Of a stretch of 64,000 nt of DNA, positions 27,203 through 36,701 are shown in pieces. A program made the translations under genes and the position numbers. Position 1 is the first letter of the stretch; each line of letters opens with the position of its first letter. The stretch lies in contig JAUVDP010000001.1 in the NCBI GenBank assembly GCA_030595255.1, positions 31,979 through 95,978 of the forward strand, in the 5' to 3' direction. The notes below the pieces were generated by a model. That model did not search any database. It was not told where the DNA came from and saw only the letters and a list, made by a program, of their open reading frames with translations. This DNA is from Mycoplasmatota bacterium. GTDB taxonomy: Bacteria > Bacillota_I > Bacilli_A > Izemoplasmatales > Izemoplasmataceae.

Positions 27203-27613
27203 ATGAAATATGATATGAAAATAGATTTATGGATCAAATTATTATTTCTTATGTCAATAGGAATATTGATTGGTCCTTTATTAGTAATGCCAAGTGGAGA
27301 AATAATATTTTATGTAGCTACTATATTTCCAATTATAGGAGTAGTTATTTGGTTATTACTTGGGTCTTATTATGAACTTCAAGATGAAGAATTATTAATG
27401 AAATTAGGTCCTTTTTCAGGAAAGGTACCTTATAAAAATATTAAATCAGTTTCTTTATCTAACAATTGGTCTTCTTCATGGGCTATGTCTATGAAAAGAG
27501 TATTGATTCAAGTACATACAAAAACCATGTTTAAAGGTGATGTTCAAGTTGGACCGGTAGATAGAGAAGAATTTATGGACGCACTTATTAGAAGATGTAG
27601 GAATTTAGACTAG
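27203..27613 (+). CDS. Membrane protein with bacterial PH-like domain (DUF1200-like)
   Basis: 136-aa protein with two hydrophobic segments (about residues 11-29 and 35-54) followed by a beta-rich domain: YELQDEELLMKLGPFSGKVPYKNIKSVSLS and ending with VGPVDREEFMDALIRR, the pattern of small bacterial PH-like domains. Function unknown. It starts eight bases after the acyltransferase stop, behind AGGTGA, so it is in the same operon; lipid-related membrane function is a guess from context. Confidence 0.65.
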   Translation: MKYDMKIDLWIKLLFLMSIGILIGPLLVMPSGEIIFYVATIFPIIGVVIWLLLGSYYELQDEELLMKLGPFSGKVPYKNIKSVSLSNNWSSSWAMSMKRVLIQVHTKTMFKGDVQVGPVDREEFMDALIRRCRNLD

Positions 27614-27639
27614 ATGGAAAGAAATATGAAGGTGAAACA

Positions 27640-28203
27640 ATGATTAAAAAGGTTAGTTTATTATTCACAGTAATTTTAATGATATTCGTTACTGGGTGTG
27701 AAGAAGAAGAAACAAATAAAAATATTATGTTTAATAACGAAGAACTTACGTATATAAATGTATTAGATAATGGATATACGTTATATCGTTCAAGTAATGC
27801 TGATTTAGAAGCTAAGTTAATTGATAATGAAATAATTAATGCATCTTATTTAAAAGATGATGATGTATATTTGATTACTGGTGAGATTGATAGTTTTGTA
27901 ATAAGTAAAAATGGTTCAACAGTTTTAACTTGTTCAGGAGAAGAACTTGTTTGTAGTGGTATTGAGAATTTAGAATTTAAAGATGATGTATCTACTATAT
28001 ATGATGAATTACATGTAAAAGATACTTATACATTTCAAATTATAGGTTCTATTATTGTTTTAATATCGATTGTAATTTTCGCGATACCTTTAAAACTTTT
28101 AGAAGTATTTAAAAAGAATGCTAAAAGTAATTATTTGTTACCAATTAGAATATTTGCAATGATATTATTTTTAATAGGGTTTACAATTATTTTTACACTA
28201 TAA
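27640..28203 (+). CDS. Lipoprotein with two C-terminal membrane segments, unknown function
   Basis: 187 aa. The lipobox FVTGC (Cys20) follows a hydrophobic signal. A beta-rich acidic domain of about 110 residues comes next, then two hydrophobic segments (about 130-150 and 168-187). No family recognised. RBS GAAGGTGA; third gene of the acyltransferase operon, closed by a terminator. Confidence 0.7.
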   Translation: MIKKVSLLFTVILMIFVTGCEEEETNKNIMFNNEELTYINVLDNGYTLYRSSNADLEAKLIDNEIINASYLKDDDVYLITGEIDSFVISKNGSTVLTCSGEELVCSGIENLEFKDDVSTIYDELHVKDTYTFQIIGSIIVLISIVIFAIPLKLLEVFKKNAKSNYLLPIRIFAMILFLIGFTIIFTL

Positions 28204-28207
28204 AGTT

Positions 28208-28236
28208 AAGAGAAATGCTTATGCATTTCTCTTTTA
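28208..28236 (+). terminator. Terminator after the lipoprotein gene
   Basis: AAGAGAAATGC/GCATTTCTCTT stem with TTAT loop and T-tract. Confidence 0.9.
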
Positions 28237-28296
28237 TTATGCTTATCTTTAGAGTAAAAATATTATAAATGGTATTCTTAAGTTAGAGGTGGTACT

Positions 28297-29403
28297 ATGA
28301 ATAAAATATTTAAAGAATTTAGATTTGGACATGGGGCACTACTAAGAAACAGACTGGTTTTAGCACCAATGACAACGTATTCTAGTAATGAAGACTTAAC
28401 ACTTTCACAAGAAGAGGAAGTTTATTATAAATCAAGATCTAAGGGAATGGGTATGGTTATTACTGCAGCAACTGCGGTTAATAAAAATGCTCAAGCATTT
28501 AAGCTTCAAATAACAGCAAGAGATGAAAGATACCTAGATTCAATGAGAAGATTAGCAACAGCTATTAAAAGTGAAGGTGCTCTTGCAATATTGCAACTTC
28601 ATCATGGAGGAAGAATGAATGTTCCTGGTTTATATCCAAATCAGGATATAGTATGTCCTTCATGTGTTAAAGCTAATAGAGATTATGCTGTTGAACCTAG
28701 AGAATTAAAAACAAGTGAGGTTTACGATATTATAGATGACTTTGTTAGATCATCTAAAATAGCGATTGATGCAGGGTTTGATGGAATAGAACTTCATGGA
28801 GCAAATACTTATTTACTTCAACAATTCTTTAGTCCTCATTCCAATTTAAGAGATGATGAATTTGGTGGTAGTATTGAAAAAAGAATGAAGTTTAGTAAAA
28901 CATTAGTAAAAAAAATGATTGAACTAAGAAAGAAACACGCAAAAAAAGAGTTTATTATTGGATATCGATTTTCACCTGAAGAAATAGAAAATCCTGGTAT
29001 AACACTAAGTGATACACTATTACTTGTTAATGAATTAGCTTCAAAAGACATTGATTATTTACATGTATCTTTAGGTAATTATAAAGCTACATCATTAAGA
29101 GATAAAACTGATAAAGAATTAATAGTTAAGAAATTACAAAATGTTATAAATGGTAGAGTTCCATTAATTGGAGTAGGACATTTAGAATGTTTAAATGACT
29201 TAGAAGAGGCATTTAATCTTGGTTATGATATGTTAGCTTTAGGACTTATTGCTTTATCAGATAACAATGTTGTAGAAAACTTTAAGAATAATTTAGAACC
29301 TAACAAAGTATTTAGAAGAGAAGATCAACTTCCTACTAATATGTATGATAGAATTAAGAAATGGGATGATTCTCTTTTAGATAGAGGATATTCATTTGAG
29401 TAA
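28297..29403 (+). CDS. Old yellow enzyme family NADH:flavin oxidoreductase
   Basis: FMN-containing TIM-barrel oxidoreductase, 368 aa, of the NemA/YqjM class that reduces activated C=C bonds or nitro compounds. Evidence: N-terminal LRNRLVLAPMTTYSS, QLHHGGRMN, the active-site GFDGIELHGANTYLLQQFFSPHSN and SLSDT/GVGHLE-type phosphate-binding region. No Cys clusters for an Fe-S domain are present, so it is the short form. RBS AGAGGTGG. Physiological substrate not evident. Confidence 0.9.
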   Translation: MNKIFKEFRFGHGALLRNRLVLAPMTTYSSNEDLTLSQEEEVYYKSRSKGMGMVITAATAVNKNAQAFKLQITARDERYLDSMRRLATAIKSEGALAILQLHHGGRMNVPGLYPNQDIVCPSCVKANRDYAVEPRELKTSEVYDIIDDFVRSSKIAIDAGFDGIELHGANTYLLQQFFSPHSNLRDDEFGGSIEKRMKFSKTLVKKMIELRKKHAKKEFIIGYRFSPEEIENPGITLSDTLLLVNELASKDIDYLHVSLGNYKATSLRDKTDKELIVKKLQNVINGRVPLIGVGHLECLNDLEEAFNLGYDMLALGLIALSDNNVVENFKNNLEPNKVFRREDQLPTNMYDRIKKWDDSLLDRGYSFE

Positions 29404-29434
29404 TAAAAAAAAGACATTTTGAAAATGTCTTTTT
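29404..29434. terminator. Bidirectional terminator between convergent genes
   Basis: A-tract, AAGACATTTT/AAAATGTCTT stem and T-tract; works for the oxidoreductase (+) and the gene at 29437-30333 (-). Confidence 0.88.
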
Positions 29435-29436
29435 AT

Positions 29437-30333
29437 TTATAGTTTATAGTTTAATTTATCTCTATATTTTATTGGTACAATATCAACAATATTGAATATA
29501 GCACTAATAAGTATACCTCTAGCTGAACTTGCACCACCTAGAATAGCATTTTGAGTTAAAGCATCTTCCCAAGTATTATTATGAGCTATTAGATGATATA
29601 TTAGTGGGAATGATTGATCAAGTTCACAAGCTACACCACTAAAATTCTTAATAAAGAAATATGAATCAATTTTATGTAATGAATGTTTTAATTTATCTTG
29701 GTATTCCAAAGGAGCGTATTTTATATTATTTTGTAATGCAGTTAATTTATCAACTCCATTTTGTAAATCATTAAATAAATTAAATAATAATTTTGTAAAT
29801 TTTTCAATTGCTTTATAGTTAGTAAATGTTTTTGCAAAATATAATGAATCCTTTATCTTATCTTTAAATAAGTCGTTTTCATAAATTACAGTAAACATAG
29901 CAAGACCTATTAATTGTTTATCCTCATAGTCAGTATGAAGTTGTGGGTCCAAATTATTAATAATTTCATTTTCAAACTTTGATACTAAAACTTTACCATA
30001 CTTTTCTATATATGCATTATATGGTCCATCATCTTTTATATAATTATATACCACAGTACGCCAATTTTGAATAGATATATCTTCTGAATTTGTTAAGAAA
30101 CTATTAAAAAGATATATAATTTCACCCATAAAGTCTAAGTCGCCAACTATTGTTTTTGGATAAACATCAAATCCAGTTTTTGCATTCTTATATAGTTTAT
30201 GGTCAATTGGAATAAACAGTACTTCATTATCTTTTGAAAACTCACTTAAAAGTCTTTTATCATAAATCCAGTTAAGTCCAAGTGCACTTGAACTTCCAAG
30301 TAATCCTGCTTTAATCATACTAATTTTTGACAT
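29437..30333 (-). CDS. ADP-ribosylglycohydrolase-family-like protein
   Basis: 298-aa all-helical protein. The start IKAGLLGSSSALGLNWIYD resembles the ADP-ribosylglycohydrolase/J1-crystallin family (GxxxGxALG start), and the later GGASSARGILISAIF fits the C-terminal helix. The Asp-rich metal-binding motifs of active DraG enzymes are not obvious; only GDLDFMGE near residue 64 could correspond. It is thus either a divergent enzyme or a non-catalytic relative. GTG 30342 is rejected in favour of the ATG at 30333 behind GAGGTGA. Confidence 0.55.
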   Translation of the reverse strand: MSKISMIKAGLLGSSSALGLNWIYDKRLLSEFSKDNEVLFIPIDHKLYKNAKTGFDVYPKTIVGDLDFMGEIIYLFNSFLTNSEDISIQNWRTVVYNYIKDDGPYNAYIEKYGKVLVSKFENEIINNLDPQLHTDYEDKQLIGLAMFTVIYENDLFKDKIKDSLYFAKTFTNYKAIEKFTKLLFNLFNDLQNGVDKLTALQNNIKYAPLEYQDKLKHSLHKIDSYFFIKNFSGVACELDQSFPLIYHLIAHNNTWEDALTQNAILGGASSARGILISAIFNIVDIVPIKYRDKLNYKL

Positions 30334-30443
30334 AACAATCACCTCTTTATATTTATTATAAATAATAAAACTTGATATTCAAACTAAAGTGCTTTAAAGA
30401 AAGGATTATGTTATAATAATTCTTATCAAAAGGAGTGTGCTCT

Positions 30444-32030
30444 ATGAATAACGAATTTTTTAGTAAAAGACAAAGTATTTATGCGAAAAATGGTGTTATT
30501 GCTACAAGTGAGGGGCTTGCTAGTCAAGCAGGACTTGAGATATTAAAAAAAGGTGGAAATGCTATTGATGCAGCTGTTGCTGCAGCTGCTGCTTTAACAG
30601 TTGTTGAACCCACTAGTAATGGAATAGGAAGTGACTGTTTCGCTCTTGTTTATTTTAATGATAAACTTCACGGTATGAATAGTAGTGGATACAGTTCTAA
30701 TAATATAAATATTGAAGAAGTTAAAAAAAGAGGATTTGATGAAATGCCTACTGGTGGTGTTATTCCTATTACTGTACCGGGAACTCCAAAAGGATGGGCA
30801 AGACTAATAGAGAAATTTGGGACTATGAGTTTAATAGAAGTATTAACTCCAGCTATTAAATTAGCAAGTGAAGGATTTATAATTTCAGAAACTGTAGGAT
30901 TTTATTTTGAAAGAGCAATGAAAGCTTATAAGGCTAGACATATTGGTGAGGAATACAATCATTTCTTTAAAGTTTTTACTAAAAATGGTGTTAGTTATAA
31001 ATCAGGAGATTTATTTAAATCTGATTATCACGCTGAAACCTTAAGAGAAATTGGAGAATCTAATAGTGATTCATTTTACACAGGGAAGTTATCAAAGAAA
31101 ATAGTAAGTTTTATGGAAAAACATAATGGCTTTATTGATGTTTCTGATTTAGCTGAATTTGATGCTAAATTTGTAGAACCAATAAGCATTAATTATAAAG
31201 GTTATGATGTATGTGAGATACCTCCTAACGGGCAAGGTATCACAGCTTTAATGGCATTGAATCTATTAAAAGATGAAGAGTTTATTAAAGGTGATATAAA
31301 TACTCTTCATAGACAGATAGAGGCGCTTAAAATAGCGTTTAGTGATACTTTAAAATATGTTACTGATTCAAAGTTTATGAAAGTAAATCCTAATTTTTTA
31401 CTTAGTGATGAATATGTTAAGTTAAGAAAAAAGGATATTGGCAACATTGCTAAAAAGCATAAACCAATTGATTATAAAGAAGCAGGTACTGTTTATTTAG
31501 CAACTGCGGATAAAGATGGAAATATGGTTTCATTTATTCAAAGTAATTATATGGGATTTGGTAGTGGAATAGTAATTGATGATACTGGTATTGCGATGCA
31601 AAATAGAGGACATACTTTTAGCTTAGATAAAGATCATCATAATAAGCTAGAACCTAGAAAAAGAACATTCCATACAATTATTCCTGGATTTATTATGAAA
31701 GATGGTAAAGCATTAGGTCCATTTGGAGTGATGGGTGGATTTATGCAACCTCAAGGTCATTTACAAGTTGTTATGAATATGATAGACTTTAAAATGGATC
31801 CACAAAGTGCACTTGATGCCCCTAGATTTAGATGGGATGAGGGTCTTAAAGTAGGATTAGAAAGTAAATTTGATAACTACGTTGCCCAAAAATTACAACA
31901 ACTTGGACATCATATAACTATTGATTTATATGGTGGAGGATTTGGTAGAGGGCAAATAATTTTAAAAGAAAAAAACGGATATAAAGCAGGAACAGAAACA
32001 AGATGTGACGGCTTTATAGCTTATTATTAG
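30444..32030 (+). CDS. ggt: Gamma-glutamyltransferase family protein
   Basis: Ntn-hydrolase that cleaves gamma-glutamyl bonds, such as in glutathione, 528 aa. The N-terminal GGNAIDAAVAAAAALTVVEP and GIGSDCFALVY are typical. The predicted autoprocessing nucleophile is Thr349 in AGTVYLATADKDGN, followed by SGIVI. No signal peptide is visible, so it appears cytoplasmic, like the YwrD-type members rather than secreted GGT. The ATG at 30444 follows AAGGAG; GTG 30435 is rejected. Confidence 0.9.
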   Translation: MNNEFFSKRQSIYAKNGVIATSEGLASQAGLEILKKGGNAIDAAVAAAAALTVVEPTSNGIGSDCFALVYFNDKLHGMNSSGYSSNNINIEEVKKRGFDEMPTGGVIPITVPGTPKGWARLIEKFGTMSLIEVLTPAIKLASEGFIISETVGFYFERAMKAYKARHIGEEYNHFFKVFTKNGVSYKSGDLFKSDYHAETLREIGESNSDSFYTGKLSKKIVSFMEKHNGFIDVSDLAEFDAKFVEPISINYKGYDVCEIPPNGQGITALMALNLLKDEEFIKGDINTLHRQIEALKIAFSDTLKYVTDSKFMKVNPNFLLSDEYVKLRKKDIGNIAKKHKPIDYKEAGTVYLATADKDGNMVSFIQSNYMGFGSGIVIDDTGIAMQNRGHTFSLDKDHHNKLEPRKRTFHTIIPGFIMKDGKALGPFGVMGGFMQPQGHLQVVMNMIDFKMDPQSALDAPRFRWDEGLKVGLESKFDNYVAQKLQQLGHHITIDLYGGGFGRGQIILKEKNGYKAGTETRCDGFIAYY

Positions 32031-32041
32031 GAGGATATATT

Positions 32042-32611
32042 ATGAGTCAATTGGTAGATATATTTTGGGCGTTTTTAAAACCTGGTATATTTGGATTTGG
32101 AGGAGGACAAGCTACAATTCCTCTTATTCAAGAAGAAGTAGTTGTAAAGGCTGCTTGGCTAACTGAAGAACAATTTGTAGATTACTTAGCAATGGGTAAT
32201 ACATTACCTGGACCAATCGCTACAAAGATGAGTGTTATTATTGGTTATGATTTAGCAGGTATCCCTGGAGCACTTGCTGCATTACTGGGAATGGTTTTAC
32301 CTTCTACACTCGCAATTATCTTATTATTTAATGTATTCTTAGAATATAAAGATACAGTATTTGTTAAGGGTATGAGTGCTGCTGCTAAGCCAGTAGTTGT
32401 AGTATTAATTGGTGGAGTTGCATATAGTATGGCTCGTTCAAGTGTTTTTAAATCTATGGATTTTGGTTCAACTAATACTTATATCATAATGGGATTATTT
32501 ATTGTTTCATTAGTTTTATTCTTATTAGGAGAATATATTCCTTCATTTAATCTTCATCCAGCAGTAGTTGTAGTTGGAGCATTATTAATTGGTGGATTCT
32601 TTATTAGATAA
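32042..32611 (+). CDS. Chromate transporter, half-size (CHR domain)
   Basis: 189-aa membrane protein with about five hydrophobic segments and one CHR domain. The family motif FGFGGGQATIPLIQEEVV is near residue 20, and GNTLPGPIATKMS near 58. Half-size members normally occur as adjacent pairs forming antiparallel heterodimers; here there is only one. It starts 11 bases after the gamma-glutamyltransferase stop (RBS AGGAGG), so the two are co-transcribed. The anion moved may not be chromate. Confidence 0.85.
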   Translation: MSQLVDIFWAFLKPGIFGFGGGQATIPLIQEEVVVKAAWLTEEQFVDYLAMGNTLPGPIATKMSVIIGYDLAGIPGALAALLGMVLPSTLAIILLFNVFLEYKDTVFVKGMSAAAKPVVVVLIGGVAYSMARSSVFKSMDFGSTNTYIIMGLFIVSLVLFLLGEYIPSFNLHPAVVVVGALLIGGFFIR

Positions 32612-32675
32612 TATGAACTACTCCTACCACTTAACTAAAGTTTGAAGTAGGGGTATTCTTGAATAAAATTGATAA

Positions 32676-32702
32676 AAAAAAGACGAATAATTCGTCTTTT
32701 TT
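32676..32702. terminator. Bidirectional terminator between chromate transporter and rhodanese
   Basis: AAAAGACGAA/TTCGTCTTTT stem with flanking A- and T-tracts. A weaker stem (TACTCCTAC/GTAGGGGTA, about 32622-32654) precedes it. Confidence 0.85.
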
Positions 32703-33078
32703 AATGGTTTTCTTTGTAATTTAGATATCCATTTGATAAAACATATATATTACTGAATCCGTTTCTTGATAATTTTTTAGCAATACGCTTTGATAATTTA
32801 CCGTTATCACAGTAAACATATACAGATAAGTCTTTTCTTAAATTAACACTTTTTGATTTTACTTTACTAGGAGTAAAGTGTCTTGAACCCTTAATTTTAT
32901 CATTTTCATTTATTATTTTTTTACGGACATCGATAAGTTGTCCTTTTCTCATATTTGCTGTAAAATCTTTTAAGTTAAGAACAAAAACGTTACTATAATC
33001 AGTGTTTTTGTAGTACATCATAACTAATCCGATTCCTATTCCAGCTACTATTGATATAATTGTCGACCAAACTGTCAT
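32701..33078 (-). CDS. Membrane-anchored rhodanese-domain protein
   Basis: 125 aa: an N-terminal membrane helix (about residues 5-24), then a rhodanese fold with LIDVRKK and the active-site loop CDNGKLS (Cys near residue 94) followed by RNGFSNIYVLSNGYLNY. It may carry sulfane sulfur or take part in thiol redox at the membrane. Longer in-frame ATGs exist upstream (33099), but GAGGAGTGG is spaced for the ATG at 33078. Confidence 0.85.
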   Translation of the reverse strand: MTVWSTIISIVAGIGIGLVMMYYKNTDYSNVFVLNLKDFTANMRKGQLIDVRKKIINENDKIKGSRHFTPSKVKSKSVNLRKDLSVYVYCDNGKLSKRIAKKLSRNGFSNIYVLSNGYLNYKENH

Positions 33079-33228
33079 AATACCACTCCTCATTAACAAA
33101 TTATAAGTGAATGCTAATGTTATGTCAATTAAGAGTGATATAATTCGTATTATATTGTATAATATATATAGTTATAGACAAATAGTATATTTTTATATAT
33201 AATATATTCTATGATTAGGAGTGAGAAA

Positions 33229-33786
33229 ATGATATCGACAAATAACTTTAAAACAGGTGTTACAATTCAGCATGATGGGAACCTTTATACAGTAATGGAA
33301 TTCCAACATGTTAAACCAGGAAAAGGTCCTGCATTTGTACGTAGTAAGTTAAGAAATTTACGTTCAGGTGGAATATTAGATAAAACATGGAGAGCTGGAG
33401 AAAAATTACATACTGCTCACATTGATAAAGATAAAATGAATTATTCATATAGTATGGGAGATACTCATGTATTTATGAATAATGAAACTTACGATCAAAT
33501 AGAAATTAATGAAAAAAGTATTAAGCATCAATTAAACTTCATTGTTGAAGGTATGGATGTTTTAGTTATAAGTTTTGAAGGTGAAATTTTAGGAGTAGAT
33601 ATTCCTGAGAAAGTAACTTTAACAGTTACTGATGCTGATCCTGCAGTTAAAGGTAATACTGCACAAACTGCAACTAAGGATTGCACAGTTGAAACAGGCT
33701 TTATGTTACAAGTTCCTTTGTTTGTTGAAAGAGGAGATAAGATAATTATCAATACAAACACAGGAAAATACGATACAAGAGCTTAA
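33229..33786 (+). CDS. efp: Elongation factor P
   Basis: Translation factor that relieves ribosome stalling at polyproline. 185 aa with KOW-like N-domain and two OB folds. The loop HVKPGKGPAFVR carries the tip lysine (GKG, about residue 32), and the C-terminus DKIIINTNTGKYDTRA is typical. An upstream ATG at 33211 is rejected, because AGGAGTGAG is placed for MISTNNFKTG at 33229. Just upstream is a very AT-rich spacer. Confidence 0.97.
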   Translation: MISTNNFKTGVTIQHDGNLYTVMEFQHVKPGKGPAFVRSKLRNLRSGGILDKTWRAGEKLHTAHIDKDKMNYSYSMGDTHVFMNNETYDQIEINEKSIKHQLNFIVEGMDVLVISFEGEILGVDIPEKVTLTVTDADPAVKGNTAQTATKDCTVETGFMLQVPLFVERGDKIIINTNTGKYDTRA

Positions 33787-33800
33787 AGGAGTGAATTATT

Positions 33801-35144
33801 TTGTATGAGTCCGCGAGGTATTTACTAAGTATTGGAGATGTACCACCCTTTACTTTCGTTTTAATGCTTATATTACTAGCTGTTTCTAGTTTTTTCTCTA
33901 TGAGTGAAACTGTTTTTTCTAGCGTAAATGTTATTAGATTAAAAACATTTGTTGAAGATGGGAAAAAAGGTAGTAAAAAAGCTTTATGGATTGAAGATCA
34001 CTTTGATCTAACATTATCTACTATTTTAGTAGGAAACAATTTGGCTAATATCGCACTTGCAACACTTAGTGTTAGTGTTTTTTCAAGTATATTCACAGGA
34101 CAAGAAACGTTAATAAACGTTGTTAATACTGTGGTTATGACTATTATCATTTTAATATTTGGAGAAATAGTACCTAAGAGTTTCGCAAAGAATAATGCTG
34201 AAAAAGTAGCACTTTCAATTAGTGGTATTTTGTATTGGATTATTCATATTATGAAGCCAGTAACTTGGATCTTCCTAAAAATAAAAACATGGATAGTTAA
34301 AGATAATGGAGAAGCATCAGTTACTGTGACAGGTGATGAACTTGAAACAATTATTGATACAATGGAAGAAGAAGGTAGTATTGATGAAGATGAAGCAGAG
34401 ATGCTTCAAAGTGTTTTAGACTTAAGTGATAAACGAGTTTATGACATAATGACTCCTAGAGTAGATATGATTGGTATTAATATAAAAGACGATATAGAAA
34501 GTATTAAACAAGTATTTTTTGATAATCAATTTTCAAGAGTAACTGTATTTGATAAAAATAGAGATAATATTATTGGAGTTCTTCATGAAAGAGATTTATT
34601 TACTAAATTAATTAAGGGTGAAGAAGTTAATATTAAAAAACTAATGAAAGAACCAATGTTTGTATCTGTGTCAATGAGAGTTGATACATTAATTGAATCG
34701 CTTCAAAGAGAAAATTCTCATTTAGCTATCGTTAGTGATGAATACGGAGGAACAAGTGGTATTGTTACTATGGAAGATGCTTTAGAAGAGCTAGTTGGAG
34801 AGATTTATGACGAACATGATGAAGTAGAAGATGAGTTTATTAAACAAATAAAAGAAAATAAATTTGGTGTAAATGCTGAAATTGACATGGAAGATTTATT
34901 TGAAGAACTCGGACTTGGTAATCCGCCTGAATCACATTATTCAATTTTAGGTGGGTGGCTTTATGAAATGATTGAAGATATTCCTGAAGTAGATGAATCT
35001 TATTCATATATTCAAGAAATTGTAAATTATGATCATGAAATGGAAAAACCAACAAGATTATCACTAAAATTTGTTGTAAAAGATATCAAAGATAGACGAA
35101 TTAGTTATGTCCATCTTACAATAGAAGAAATTACAGAAGACTAA
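33801..35144 (+). CDS. CorC/HlyC-family membrane protein (CNNM domain, CBS pair)
   Basis: 447-aa member of the hemolysin/CNNM family, linked to Mg2+/Co2+ efflux. Order: DUF21/CNNM membrane domain with about four hydrophobic segments (residues about 14-160), two CBS domains (about 215-330; MTPRVDMIGI, VSDEYGGTSGIVTMEDALEELVG) and a CorC_HlyC C-terminal domain. The TTG start at 33801 is preceded by AGGAGTGA; the N-terminus before the first membrane helix is short. It follows efp by 14 bases. Confidence 0.9.
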   Translation: MYESARYLLSIGDVPPFTFVLMLILLAVSSFFSMSETVFSSVNVIRLKTFVEDGKKGSKKALWIEDHFDLTLSTILVGNNLANIALATLSVSVFSSIFTGQETLINVVNTVVMTIIILIFGEIVPKSFAKNNAEKVALSISGILYWIIHIMKPVTWIFLKIKTWIVKDNGEASVTVTGDELETIIDTMEEEGSIDEDEAEMLQSVLDLSDKRVYDIMTPRVDMIGINIKDDIESIKQVFFDNQFSRVTVFDKNRDNIIGVLHERDLFTKLIKGEEVNIKKLMKEPMFVSVSMRVDTLIESLQRENSHLAIVSDEYGGTSGIVTMEDALEELVGEIYDEHDEVEDEFIKQIKENKFGVNAEIDMEDLFEELGLGNPPESHYSILGGWLYEMIEDIPEVDESYSYIQEIVNYDHEMEKPTRLSLKFVVKDIKDRRISYVHLTIEEITED

Positions 35145-35166
35145 AAAGAGGGTATTCCTCTTTTTA
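35143..35166 (+). terminator. Terminator after the CorC/HlyC gene
   Basis: AAAAAGAGG/CCTCTTTTT stem with a GTATT loop. Confidence 0.85.
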
Positions 35167-35188
35167 TCACGTATGGAGGTGAATAAAA

Positions 35189-35902
35189 TTGGAAAGATTA
35201 CAAAAAATTATTGCGCATAGTGGTTATACTTCAAGACGTAAGGCAGAAGACTTAATCGTAGCTGGTAAAGTTACTGTTAACGGCGTTGTTACGAAAGAAC
35301 TTGGTACTAAAGTTAATAGAAGTGATGTAATAATTGTAGAAGGTAATATTTTATCTTTAGAAGAAAAGGTATATTACGTTTTATACAAACCTGAAGGATA
35401 TATAAGTTCTACTGACGATGAAAAAGGACGTAAAACTGTACTTGATTTAGTTCCTAGAGATAAGAGAGTTTATCCAGTTGGACGTCTAGATTACGATACT
35501 TCTGGAGTTTTATTATTAACTAATGATGGTGATTTTACTAATCTTATGACTAGTCCTAAACACCATGTAGAAAAAGAGTACAGAGTTAAATTGAAAGGAT
35601 TCTTAAGAAAAGAAGAATCAACTAAAATTTGTCGTGGTATTAGAATAGAAAATTATAAAACTAAAAAAGCAAGAATAAAAGATGTTGTGTACAATAAAGA
35701 AAATGAGACTACACTAGCTACAATAATTATTACTGAAGGTAAATACCATCAAGTAAAATTAATGTTTGATGCAGTTAATCATCCTGTTTTAAGACTTAAA
35801 AGAGTAAGGTTTGGGATAATTACCTTAGATAACATGAAGACTGGTGAACATAGACTATTAAAACCATATGAATTAAAACAATTAAAAGGTTTAGTTGAAT
35901 AA
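35189..35902 (+). CDS. rluB: 23S rRNA pseudouridine synthase RluB-like
   Basis: 237 aa. An N-terminal S4 RNA-binding domain (MERLQKIIAHSGYTSRRKAE) is followed by a RsuA/RluB catalytic domain with GRLDYDTSGVLLLTNDGDF, in which the Asp of GRLD is catalytic. Fits RluB (U2605 of 23S rRNA) by length and the KTGEHRLLKPYEL end, though RluB/RsuA assignments by sequence alone can mix. TTG start behind GGAGGTGA. Confidence 0.88.
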   Translation: MERLQKIIAHSGYTSRRKAEDLIVAGKVTVNGVVTKELGTKVNRSDVIIVEGNILSLEEKVYYVLYKPEGYISSTDDEKGRKTVLDLVPRDKRVYPVGRLDYDTSGVLLLTNDGDFTNLMTSPKHHVEKEYRVKLKGFLRKEESTKICRGIRIENYKTKKARIKDVVYNKENETTLATIIITEGKYHQVKLMFDAVNHPVLRLKRVRFGIITLDNMKTGEHRLLKPYELKQLKGLVE

Positions 35903-35929
35903 CACTTTATGAAAATAGAGTGTTTTTAA
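35901..35929 (+). terminator. rluB terminator
   Basis: AACACTTTAT/ATAGAGTGTT stem with GAAA loop and T-tract. Confidence 0.75.
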
Positions 35930-36035
35930 TGCTTGCTTTCTTATTTATAATATAATTATAATATATATTTAAATAATATTATGATATTATTATCTTTTTT
36001 GATATAATATTAAATGATGTAAAAGAGGTGAAACT

Positions 36036-36701
36036 ATGAACTTAATCCAAATAGCAATAGACGGCCCAGCTGGTGCTGGTAAAAGTACTATAGCTAAGTT
36101 AATCGCAGAACATTTAAACTATATTTATATTGATAGTGGTGCAATGTACCGTGCAATAACTTTAAAAGCTATTAATTTAGGTATCGATTTAGAAGACGAA
36201 AGGAAGTATGATTTCGTTAAGGAAACAAAATTTACATTTTTAAACGGTACTTTATTTATGGATGGAATCGACGTTTCACATGATATAAGGGAAAATAATG
36301 TTTCAAATAATGTTTCATTAGTTTCATCATATTACTTTGTTAGAGAAGAGTTAGTTAGATCTCAACAAGAACTAGCTCTAAATCATAATGTTGTAATGGA
36401 TGGTAGGGATATTGGGTATAAAGTTTTACCTAATGCTAAATATAAGTTTTATTTAACAGCTTCAATAGTGAAGCGAGCTGAAAGAAGACTTTTAGATAAT
36501 AATGAAAGAAAAATTGAAAGTGATTTAAAAGGACTTGAAAGAGAAATTAGAAGGAGAGATTTTCTTGATACAACAAGAAAGCACAGTCCGTTAAAAGCAG
36601 CGGATGACGCAGTTATAATTGATACTTCTGAATTAACAATAAATCAAGTTGTTAAACTAATTACTGATAAAATAATGGAGGACGAAAAAAATGGATTTTA
36701 A
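36036..36701 (+). CDS. cmk: Cytidylate kinase
   Basis: Phosphorylates CMP and dCMP. 221 aa with P-loop DGPAGAGKST (about residues 9-18), the nucleoside-binding YIDSGAMYRAIT, and DGRDIGYKVLP. First gene of the conserved cmk-rpsA-der-gpsA-hup block. RBS GAGGTGA; its end overlaps the next gene by 11 bases. Confidence 0.96.
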   Translation: MNLIQIAIDGPAGAGKSTIAKLIAEHLNYIYIDSGAMYRAITLKAINLGIDLEDERKYDFVKETKFTFLNGTLFMDGIDVSHDIRENNVSNNVSLVSSYYFVREELVRSQQELALNHNVVMDGRDIGYKVLPNAKYKFYLTASIVKRAERRLLDNNERKIESDLKGLEREIRRRDFLDTTRKHSPLKAADDAVIIDTSELTINQVVKLITDKIMEDEKNGF

